Positions 8,980 through 15,698 of a stretch of 64,000 nucleotides of DNA are shown piece after piece. The stretch is from Streptacidiphilus jiangxiensis (GTDB lineage: Bacteria > Actinomycetota > Actinomycetes > Streptomycetales > Streptomycetaceae). The notes beneath the pieces were generated by a model. The model saw only the letters and a list, made by a program, of their open reading frames with translations. It was not told where the DNA came from and ran no database searches. Position 1 is the first letter of the stretch. Each line of letters starts with the position of its first letter. A program made the position numbers and the translations under genes. The DNA lies in contig NZ_FOAZ01000016.1 in NCBI RefSeq assembly GCF_900109465.1, positions 192,140-256,139 of the forward strand, read 5' to 3'.

Positions 8980-10638
8980 TCAGGCCTGGGCGTGGTGGTG
9001 AAGGTATTCGGCCCGCCAGCGGGTGGCCCTGACCGCGTCGTCGATCTCCTCGTCGCTCAGGTGCGGGGCGACGCCGTCGGTGACCGCGGCCCTGGCGACG
9101 GCGCGCGCGACGGCGGTCGCGGTGTCCGCCAGGTGCGCTCGCTCGGGGAGCAGGGAGGGGACCTGCGCGTGGGTGTCGACGCTCTCCGCGACGGCTTCGG
9201 CGGCGGCGGTCATCATCGCGTCCGTCACGCGGGTGGCGCGGACGGCGGTCACGGCCAGACCGATGCCGGGGAAGATGTAGACGTTGTTGCACTGCGCGAC
9301 CGGCACCTCCCGCCCGCCGTAACGCGCCTGGGGGAACGGCGAACCGGTGGCGATCAGGGCGCGCCCGTCGGTCCAGTCCAGCAGGTCCTGCGGGGCGGCC
9401 TCGCTGCGGCTGGTCGGGTTGGACAGGGGCATGATGACAGGCCGGTCGCAGTGCGCGTGCATGGTGCGCACGATCTGCTCGGTGAACGCTCCGGTGGCGG
9501 TGGACAGGCCGACCAGGGCGGTGGGGCGCACGGCGGCGACGACGTCGGCCAGGCCGGCGGGGCCGGCCGTGGTGGAGGGCACGGCGTCCGCCGGTTGGGC
9601 CAGGCGCCGCTGGGCGGGGTCGAGATCGGTGCGGTCCTCGGTCAGCAGGCCTCGGATGTCGACCACGTGGATGCGCTCGCGGGCCGCCTGCTCGCTCAGG
9701 CCTGCCGCGGTCATGGCGCGCACGATCTGCTCGCACACCCCGACGCCCGCGGAGCCGGCGCCCAGCATGACCACGCGCTGCTCGGTCAGCTTGGTGCCGC
9801 TGGCGCGGCAGCCGGCGGTGAGCGCGGCCATGGCCACGGCCGCGGTGCCCTGGATGTCGTCGTTGAAGGTCAGCAGCCGGTCCCGGTAGCGCTCGAGGAT
9901 CGGCAGCGCGTGCGGGGTGGCGAAATCCTCCCACTGCAGGAGCGTTCCGGGCAGCTCGGCCTCGACGGCGGTGACGAACTGCTCGATGAACGCGTGGTAC
10001 TCCGCGTCGTCGATGCGCGGGTGGCGCCAGCCGAGGTACATCGGGTCGTCGAGCAGGTCCGCGTTGTCGGTGCCCACGTCCAGCACGATCGGCAGGGTCC
10101 TGGCGGGGTCGATCCCGCCCAGGGCGGTGTAGAGGGAGAGCTTGCCGATCGGGATGCCCATCCCGCCGATGCCCTGGTCGCCGATGCCGAGGATGCGCTG
10201 CCCGTCGGTCACCACGATCACGTCCACGTCGCGGTGCGGGCGGTTGCGCAGGATCTCGGTGAGGTGCTCGCGGTCGGGGTAGGCGACGAACAGTCCGCGC
10301 GGCCTCCGGTAGATCTGGCTGAAGTGCCGACAGGCCTCCGCGACGGTGGGGGTGTAGACGATCGGGAGCATCTCCTCGACGTGGTCGCGCAGCAGCCGGT
10401 AGAAGAGCGTCTCGTTGTTGTCCTGCAGCGCGCGCAGATTGATGTGCCGGGCCAGGTCGGTGGGCTGGTCGCCGTAGGCGGCGTAGGCACGCCGCACCTG
10501 CTGGTCCAGGGTCTCCACGGCGAAGGGCAGCAGACCGCGCAGTCCGAGCCGGGAGCGCTCCTCCTCGCCGAAGGCGGTGGAGTGGTTGAGGACCGCGTCC
10601 TCCAGGAGGTGCAAGCGGTCGGTGTCCCGAGGGCTCAT
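8980..10638 (-). CDS. NAD-dependent malic enzyme
   Basis: Oxidatively decarboxylates malate to pyruvate in the cytoplasm. The 552 residues match the large (E. coli SfcA-like) class. The ATG at 10638 follows a GGAAGG ribosome-binding site; the frame continues far upstream but only as a shadow of the next gene. The N-terminal domain has NNETLFYRLL and the catalytic-Tyr segment PIVYTPTVAEAC. The metal/substrate region holds LQWEDFATPHA and LTFNDDIQGTAAVA. The nucleotide-binding fold has VMLGAGSAGVGVCEQI near residue 290. PLSNPTSRSE and NNVYIFPGIGLA complete the family signature. The next gene upstream is co-directional, 92 bp away. Confidence 0.95.
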   Translation of the reverse strand: MSPRDTDRLHLLEDAVLNHSTAFGEEERSRLGLRGLLPFAVETLDQQVRRAYAAYGDQPTDLARHINLRALQDNNETLFYRLLRDHVEEMLPIVYTPTVAEACRHFSQIYRRPRGLFVAYPDREHLTEILRNRPHRDVDVIVVTDGQRILGIGDQGIGGMGIPIGKLSLYTALGGIDPARTLPIVLDVGTDNADLLDDPMYLGWRHPRIDDAEYHAFIEQFVTAVEAELPGTLLQWEDFATPHALPILERYRDRLLTFNDDIQGTAAVAMAALTAGCRASGTKLTEQRVVMLGAGSAGVGVCEQIVRAMTAAGLSEQAARERIHVVDIRGLLTEDRTDLDPAQRRLAQPADAVPSTTAGPAGLADVVAAVRPTALVGLSTATGAFTEQIVRTMHAHCDRPVIMPLSNPTSRSEAAPQDLLDWTDGRALIATGSPFPQARYGGREVPVAQCNNVYIFPGIGLAVTAVRATRVTDAMMTAAAEAVAESVDTHAQVPSLLPERAHLADTATAVARAVARAAVTDGVAPHLSDEEIDDAVRATRWRAEYLHHHAQA

Positions 10639-10730
10639 GGCGTCGTTCCTTCCTGTCCCGCCACAGGGCGGTGTGGGCGCGGGCGGTCCACACGATTTCA
10701 CACTCGACGACGCTCCATGGCTCGCTCTCG

Positions 10731-11507
10731 TCAGCGTGGCGAGGGCGAGGGCGAGGGCGAGGGCGAGGCGACGCGGTGACGGGTCGTGGCGTCCGCGGCG
10801 CCGCCCGTGTGCCAGGTGACGGCGTTGCCGGGCTGTTCGCGGGTGGTGCGGAACGAGTTGACGGGGTGGTCGGTGTCGGGGTGGCCGAAGGAGATGGCGG
10901 CCACCACGCGCCGGTTGTCCGGGATGGCGAAGTGGGCGCGGAGGAAGTCCGAGTAGGAGGCGAGGGCCGCCTGGGGCGCGGCGGCCAGGCCGAGGCTGTG
11001 GGCGGCGAGGAGGAAGGTGTTGATGTAGAGGCCGCAGTCGACGGCGCCGTAGACGCCGAGGTCGGCCTCGGTGGTGATGATCGCGACGTGCGGCGCGTCG
11101 AACAACTCGAAGTTCCGCATCATCTGGCGCAGCGTCCGTTCCTGGTCGCCCTTCGCGATGCCGAGACTGTCGTACAACTGGAAGCCGCACTCGCGTCGGC
11201 GCTGCCGGTGGACCCCGGTGTACCGGGTGGGGAAGGGGAAGTCGGGGGCGGCCGGGTGGCTCTGGACATGGGCCGTCAGCTTGGTGCGCAGCTCCTCGGT
11301 CGCGGCGCCTTCGGTGAGGTGCACGTGCCAGGGCTGGGTGTTGCACCAGGAGGGCGTGCGCTGGGCCAGTTCCAGCAGTCGTTCGATGGTGCCGCGGGGG
11401 ACCGGGTCGGGCCGGAACTGACGGCAGGTGAACCTGTCGGCGAGGATCCGGCCGAGCGCTTCGTGCAGCTCGGTGCTGGACTCGGGGTGGGCACTGGTCG
11501 GGCTCAA
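10731..11507 (-). CDS. nitroreductase-family FMN oxidoreductase
   Basis: A 258-residue member of the nitroreductase superfamily, predicted to bind FMN and reduce nitroaromatics or quinones with NAD(P)H. Recognisable segments are the FMN-binding DRFTCRQFRPDPVP, the RTPSWCNTQPWHVHL block, a central YDSLGIAKGDQERTL and the late FLLAAHSLGLAAAPQAAL helix. ISFGHPDTDHPVNSFR is the usual C-terminal core. Beyond it the protein runs into a Ser-Pro repeat encoded by a hexamer microsatellite (10741-10768), which is atypical and may vary between strains. An inverted repeat lies just upstream of the start. Confidence 0.85.
   Translation of the reverse strand: MSPTSAHPESSTELHEALGRILADRFTCRQFRPDPVPRGTIERLLELAQRTPSWCNTQPWHVHLTEGAATEELRTKLTAHVQSHPAAPDFPFPTRYTGVHRQRRRECGFQLYDSLGIAKGDQERTLRQMMRNFELFDAPHVAIITTEADLGVYGAVDCGLYINTFLLAAHSLGLAAAPQAALASYSDFLRAHFAIPDNRRVVAAISFGHPDTDHPVNSFRTTREQPGNAVTWHTGGAADATTRHRVASPSPSPSPSPR
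10741..10768. repeat. GAGGGC hexamer microsatellite
   Basis: Four perfect and one partial copies of GAGGGC lie inside the 3' end of the nitroreductase gene, where they encode its Ser-Pro tail. The 6-bp unit keeps the reading frame on expansion or contraction. Confidence 0.9.
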
Positions 11508-11529
11508 GGACGGCCTCCCAAGGCGGGTA

Positions 11530-11548
11530 CGGTCTCGTTTCGAGACCG
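11530..11548. promoter_or_regulatory. inverted repeat, candidate operator
   Basis: CGGTCTCG and CGAGACCG (11530-11537, 11541-11548) form a perfect 8-bp inverted repeat with a 3-nt TTT spacer, 23 bp upstream of the nitroreductase start. The short spacer and position fit a dimeric regulator's operator in this gene's promoter. Confidence 0.5.
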
Positions 11549-11623
11549 CATGCTAAGCCGCGTCTGCCGGCGTCGGCCGCTCCAACGCCTTCCAGAGCGT
11601 TCCCGAGCGCGCTCGGGACTTCC

Positions 11624-12661
11624 TCATTCTGGGTGAGCAGCGTCTGCTTCGTCGGTGTCGTGGCGGGCGCGGCTGGGTTGGACGCGCTTCGGTTCGCCCG
11701 GCATCTTCGGGTACTCCGGCGGGTAGGGCATGTCGCCCAGGCCGCGTTCGTCGATGTCCTGCTGGTGCAGCGCCAGGGCGGCGGTGAGGTCATGGCGTTC
11801 GGCGTCCATCTCCGCGTGGACGTCGCCCAGTTCCGCGTAGCGGGCGGGCATGGTGGTGAGGTCGAAGAGGTCCGGGCGGACCTGGTCGACCTCGTCCCAG
11901 TGCAGTGGTGCCGAGACGGGAGCGTTCGGGAACGGGCGGATGGAGTACGCCGAGGCGATGGTGCGGTCGCGGGCCGTCTGGTTGAAGTCGACGAAGATGC
12001 GCTCGCCGCGCTCCTCCTTCCACCAGGCGGTGGTGACCCGGTCCGGCATGCGGCGCTCCAGCTCCCGCCCGATCGCGATGACCGCGTGGCGGACCTCGAC
12101 GAAGTCCCATCTCGGCTTGATCGGGACGAAGACGTGGAGGCCGCGGCCGCCGGAGGTCTTGGGCCAGCCGACGAGCCCCAGCTCGGTGAGGATCTTCCGC
12201 AGTTCCAGGGCGGCGCGGGCCGCGTCGGCGAAGTCGGTGCCGGGCTGCGGGTCGAGGTCGATGCGGAGTTCGTCCGGGTGGTCGGTGTCGGCGCTGCGGA
12301 CCGGCCAGGGGTGGAACGTCAGAGTGCCGCGGTTGACCGCCCACAGGACGGCCGCCTCCTCGGTCGGGCACATCTCGTCGGCGGGCCGGCCGCTCGGGAA
12401 CGCCACCCGGGCGCTGGGGATCCAGTCGGGCAGGTCGCGCGGGATCCGCTTCTGGTAGAAGGCCTCGCCGCCGATCCCGTCGACGAAGCGCTGCAGCGTG
12501 GTGGGCCGGTCGCGGACCGCGCGCAGCGCGCCCGGTGCGACGGCCTCGAAGTAGCGTGCCACGTCGAGCTTGGTGAAGCCGGTGTCAGGGAAGTAGACCT
12601 TGCTCGGGTTGGTGACGCGCACCACGCGCCCGCCGATCTCCAGCTCCATCGCTTCGCCCAT
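11624..12661 (-). CDS. LigD-type DNA primase-polymerase (Prim-PolC-like)
   Basis: A 345-residue archaeo-eukaryotic primase-type polymerase of the LigD polymerase-domain family, which fills short gaps with ribo- or deoxyribonucleotides during DNA repair. The opening VTNPSKVYFPDTGFTKLDVARYF is typical. The metal-binding DxD lies in ELRIDLDPQPG, motif II is SGGRGLHVFVP, and the third acidic residue sits in RIFVDFNQ. Standing alone, without ligase or nuclease domains, it matches mycobacterial Prim-PolC. The ATG at 12661 is chosen because TACGGT lies 7 nt upstream (leaderless); an ATG at 12649 is also possible. The divergent partner is an ATP-dependent ligase 74 bp away. Confidence 0.9.
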   Translation of the reverse strand: MGEAMELEIGGRVVRVTNPSKVYFPDTGFTKLDVARYFEAVAPGALRAVRDRPTTLQRFVDGIGGEAFYQKRIPRDLPDWIPSARVAFPSGRPADEMCPTEEAAVLWAVNRGTLTFHPWPVRSADTDHPDELRIDLDPQPGTDFADAARAALELRKILTELGLVGWPKTSGGRGLHVFVPIKPRWDFVEVRHAVIAIGRELERRMPDRVTTAWWKEERGERIFVDFNQTARDRTIASAYSIRPFPNAPVSAPLHWDEVDQVRPDLFDLTTMPARYAELGDVHAEMDAERHDLTAALALHQQDIDERGLGDMPYPPEYPKMPGEPKRVQPSRARHDTDEADAAHPE

Positions 12662-12668
12662 GCAGCTC

Positions 12669-12674
12669 ACCGTA
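12669..12674 (-). promoter_or_regulatory. -10 box, leaderless start
   Basis: On the minus strand TACGGT lies 7 nt before the ATG at 12661. It shares the 74-bp interval with the rightward ligase promoter, whose own candidate -10 (CAGAAT) ends 6 nt before ATG 12736. Confidence 0.5.
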
Positions 12675-12735
12675 GGACGTGCCCGGCGGGCCCGCCCGTC
12701 GGGCGCCGGGGCGCCGGGCGCCGCAGAATCGGGGC

Positions 12736-13800
12736 ATGGACCTGCCCGTGATGCCGCCCGTCAAGCCGATGCTCGCGAAGTCCGTCGCCAAGATCCCGGC
12801 CGGGATGCTCTACGAGGCCAAATGGGACGGCTTCCGCGCGGTGATCCACCGGGACGGGGCGCAGACCGTCATCGGCAGTCGCACCGGCAAGCCGCTCACC
12901 CGGTACTTCCCGGAGGTGGTCACCCAACTGGAGGCGCAGCTGCCGCAGCGGTGCGTCGTGGACGGAGAGATCATCCTGGTCCGTCACGACCACCTGGACT
13001 TCGACGCCCTGACCGAGCGGATCCACCCGGCGGACTCGCGCGTCCGGTTGCTCGCCGAGCAGACGCCGGCCTCCTTCGTCGCCTTCGACCTGCTCGCCCT
13101 CGACGAGCGCAGCCTGATGGCGGAGCCGCAACGGGACCGCCGGGCGGCGCTGGAGGAGGTCTTCGCCGCCGTCGCGCCGCCGCTGTACCTGGCGCCCGCC
13201 ACGTTGGACGCCGCGGAGGCCCAGCGCTGGTTCGAGCAGTTCGAGGGAGCTGGGCTGGACGGCGTCATCGCCAAGCCGCTGGACGCCGTCTACGCGCCGG
13301 ACCAGCGGGTGATGTTCAAGATCAAGCACGAGCGCACCGCAGACTGCGTCGTCGCCGGCTACCGCGAGCACAAGAGCGGCCCGATTGTCGGCTCGCTGCT
13401 GCTCGGCCTCTACGACGACACCGGACGCCTGCAGCACGTGGGTGTCTGCGCCTCGTTCCCGATGAAGAGGCGCGCCGAACTGGTCGAGGAGCTCGCGCCG
13501 CTGCGGATGGCGCCCGGCGACGGCCACCCGTGGGCGGAGTGGGCCGACGAGGAGGCGCAGGCGAGTTCACGGATGCCCGGCGCGACCAGCCGCTGGACCG
13601 GCACCAAGGATCTCTCCTGGGTGCCGCTCCGGCCGGAGCGGGTCATCGAGGTCGCCTACGACCACATGCAGGGCGACCGCTTCCGGCACACCACGCAGTT
13701 CCGCCGCTGGCGCCCGGACCGGGAGCCGGCCGGCTGCACGTACGGGCAGCTGGACGAGCCGGTCCGCTACGACTTGGCGCAGATCCTCGGATCGGCCTGA
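12736..13800 (+). CDS. ligC: ATP-dependent DNA ligase (LigC type)
   Basis: A 354-residue ATP-dependent DNA ligase, sealing nicks by an adenylated-lysine mechanism. Motif I is EAKWDGFR with the nucleophilic Lys29. Motif III lies at SFVAFDLLAL, motif IV at LDGVIAKPLD and motif V at VMFKIKHERTADCVV. The C-terminal OB fold contains VIEVAYDHMQGDRFRHTTQFRRWRPD. Size and domain content (ligase plus OB fold only) match mycobacterial LigC rather than LigD. It is divergent from a Prim-PolC-like gene, and these two act together in base-excision repair in mycobacteria. No Ku gene is in the window. Its last 34 bp overlap the convergent MFS gene. Confidence 0.92.
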   Translation: MDLPVMPPVKPMLAKSVAKIPAGMLYEAKWDGFRAVIHRDGAQTVIGSRTGKPLTRYFPEVVTQLEAQLPQRCVVDGEIILVRHDHLDFDALTERIHPADSRVRLLAEQTPASFVAFDLLALDERSLMAEPQRDRRAALEEVFAAVAPPLYLAPATLDAAEAQRWFEQFEGAGLDGVIAKPLDAVYAPDQRVMFKIKHERTADCVVAGYREHKSGPIVGSLLLGLYDDTGRLQHVGVCASFPMKRRAELVEELAPLRMAPGDGHPWAEWADEEAQASSRMPGATSRWTGTKDLSWVPLRPERVIEVAYDHMQGDRFRHTTQFRRWRPDREPAGCTYGQLDEPVRYDLAQILGSA

Positions 13801-15158
13801 GTCTCGGCCTCGGCCTGGGCGACGGCCCCGGCGGCGGGCGACGGGGCCGACGCGGCCGACACGTCATCCGACGCCGCGACAGCGGCTCGCGCCTGAACCG
13901 ATGCCGTGACGTCGGCCGAGGCGACGACGGCCGCTGCGCCGTCGGACCGCGCGTGTGCGCCGGAGAAGCGCTCGTGGGCCAGCGCGAGTGCTGCCAGCGC
14001 CGTGCCGATGACACCCGCGACGGCGAAGCCCCACACGGCCGAGAAGTGGTCGATGACCGATCCGGCCAGCGGCGCGCCGAGTGATCCGCCCAGCGTCAGC
14101 GCCGCCGCCTGCAGGCCCATCGCCTGCCCGCGCGCGGAGGCCGGGACGGCCCCGCTGATCGCCTCGGCGGTCGACGCGATGGTCGGCGCGCAGACGAATC
14201 CGGCGGGGACCAGCGCCAGGCAGGTCCACTGCCAGCCCAGGGCGCCGACGATCCCGACCGGGATGGTGCCGAGCCCGAGCAGCAGCATCAGCACCGGCAG
14301 GCGGCGCGGCCGGGCCGTCGACCCGTGCCAGAAGCCGCCGACCAGGGAGGCAGCGCACCAGGCGATGATCGTGACACCCGCCCACTGCGTCTCGCCGTGC
14401 TGGCGAAGGCTCGCCACCACGGAGACCTCGGTGCCCGACAGGGTCAGGTTCGCGGCGGTGCACATGGCCAGGACCAGGATCAGTCCCGGGTTCAGCCAGG
14501 TGCCGCGCGGCAGCTTCGCGGGCGCCTGCGTGCGCGGGTCGGTGGCGTCGGTGCCGAGGGGCACCGGATGGCGGGTCAGGATCCGCCCCAGCGGCCACAT
14601 GCCGACGACCGCGCCGAGGGTCAGCGCGGCGATCGCGTACATCGACGGGGTGGCGGTGTGAACGCCGGTCACCGCGATCACGGCGACGGCGGGGCCGACC
14701 ATGTACGCGAGCTCGACGATCATCGAGTCCAGGGCGAAGGCCTGCCGTCGCAGCCCGCCCGGCACGTGAGCGGCGACCGCCTGTCGGATCACCGGGAAGA
14801 CGGGCACCGACACCAGCCCGCCGAGGAACGTCGCCCCGACCAGCAGCGGATACGAGAGCGAAGGCGCGATCACCCAGTAGAGGGACTCGGCGACGCCCGT
14901 CACGACCAGCACCGGCCGCAGGCCGTGCCGGTCCACCATGCGTCCGGCGACGGGGGAGCCGAGGGCGAACCCGAGGGTCAGCGCCATCGCGACGACACCG
15001 GCGGCGCCGTAGCCGCGATGCTGGTCGAGGACGACATGCAGCGTCAGCAGCATGCCCTTGGCGGTACCCGGGATGCGGGTGAGAAGCGCGACGGCGAACA
15101 GAGCTCGGCTGCCCTGGATGGCGAAGACGGACCGGTAAGGGCCGAACAGACGGTTCAT
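13767..15158 (-). CDS. MFS transporter with a long Ala-rich tail
   Basis: A 463-residue major facilitator protein of about 12 helices. The signature loop after helix 2 reads SPVAGRMVDRHGLRPV. Segments such as RIPGTAKGMLLTLHVV and EAISGAVPASARGQAMGLQ recall a streptomycete exporter group. The last 65 residues after the final helix are almost only Ala, Val, Ser, Asp and Glu with no domain; this extension overlaps the 3' end of the ligase gene by 34 bp on the opposite strand. Loss of an earlier stop could explain the tail. Substrate unknown. Confidence 0.85.
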   Translation of the reverse strand: MNRLFGPYRSVFAIQGSRALFAVALLTRIPGTAKGMLLTLHVVLDQHRGYGAAGVVAMALTLGFALGSPVAGRMVDRHGLRPVLVVTGVAESLYWVIAPSLSYPLLVGATFLGGLVSVPVFPVIRQAVAAHVPGGLRRQAFALDSMIVELAYMVGPAVAVIAVTGVHTATPSMYAIAALTLGAVVGMWPLGRILTRHPVPLGTDATDPRTQAPAKLPRGTWLNPGLILVLAMCTAANLTLSGTEVSVVASLRQHGETQWAGVTIIAWCAASLVGGFWHGSTARPRRLPVLMLLLGLGTIPVGIVGALGWQWTCLALVPAGFVCAPTIASTAEAISGAVPASARGQAMGLQAAALTLGGSLGAPLAGSVIDHFSAVWGFAVAGVIGTALAALALAHERFSGAHARSDGAAAVVASADVTASVQARAAVAASDDVSAASAPSPAAGAVAQAEAETQADPRICAKS

Positions 15159-15219
15159 GGATTATCCCTCCGCCCGGGATCATTGCAGATTGCACCGCCT
15201 TCGCGCCTTCGGATATCGA

Positions 15220-15247
15220 GGCCAGGCGCCGGCACCGGCGCCTGGCC
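15220..15247. promoter_or_regulatory. hairpin upstream of the tyrosine phosphatase
   Basis: A 13-bp perfect inverted repeat (15220-15232 with 15235-15247) ends 19 bp before the phosphatase start, in the 108-bp divergent gap. It could be a 5' untranslated structure or an operator. It cannot end a gene, because both neighbours read away from it. Confidence 0.5.
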
Positions 15248-15266
15248 CGGCCGATACGCTGGCCCG

Positions 15267-15698
15267 ATGCCGCTGACCTGGGACCTCGACACCCCTGGCC
15301 TGCTGACGCTGCCGTCCGGCCGGACCGTGCGGGGCAGGGGGCTGCGCGACCCCCTCCCCGCCGGTCCGCCGCCGGACTTCGGCCTGTACCTCCAGGGCGA
15401 GCAGCCGCCGGCGACCGCCTGGGAACAGACCTGGCTGCGTTGGCCGGACTTCCGGCTGCCCGCCGACAAGGACGCCGCCGCCCGTTCCCTGCGCGACGCC
15501 TGGACACGGGCGGCTGCGTCCCGGGTCGAGGTCGCCTGCACCGCCGGACGGGGGAGGACCGGGACGGCACTGGCGTGCCTCGCGGTCCTGGACGGCGTGC
15601 CGCCGCAGGAGGCCGTCGCCTACGTGCGCGCCCACTACTCCCGGCACGCCGTCGAGACGCCCTGGCAACGCCGTTACGTGGAGCGCTTCACGGCGTGA
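15267..15698 (+). CDS. small protein-tyrosine-phosphatase-like protein
   Basis: A 143-residue protein with the Cys-x5-Arg phosphatase loop CTAGRGRTGT; Cys91 is the predicted nucleophile and the Arg binds the phosphate. The general-acid Asp may lie in the WPDFRLPADKDAA stretch, where WPD matches the WPD loop of tyrosine phosphatases. Downstream, LACLAVLDGVPPQEAVAYVRAHY and a C-terminal ETPWQRRYVERF helix are typical of actinobacterial members. The stop codon abuts the convergent glycosyltransferase gene. The substrate, protein or small molecule, is unknown. Confidence 0.85.
   Translation: MPLTWDLDTPGLLTLPSGRTVRGRGLRDPLPAGPPPDFGLYLQGEQPPATAWEQTWLRWPDFRLPADKDAAARSLRDAWTRAAASRVEVACTAGRGRTGTALACLAVLDGVPPQEAVAYVRAHYSRHAVETPWQRRYVERFTA

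Noticed and set aside
8980..11793. A 937-codon leftward frame
   Set aside because: It is the malic enzyme plus an upstream out-of-frame run through the nitroreductase gene; only 8980-10638 carries malic-enzyme similarity and a start with a ribosome-binding site.
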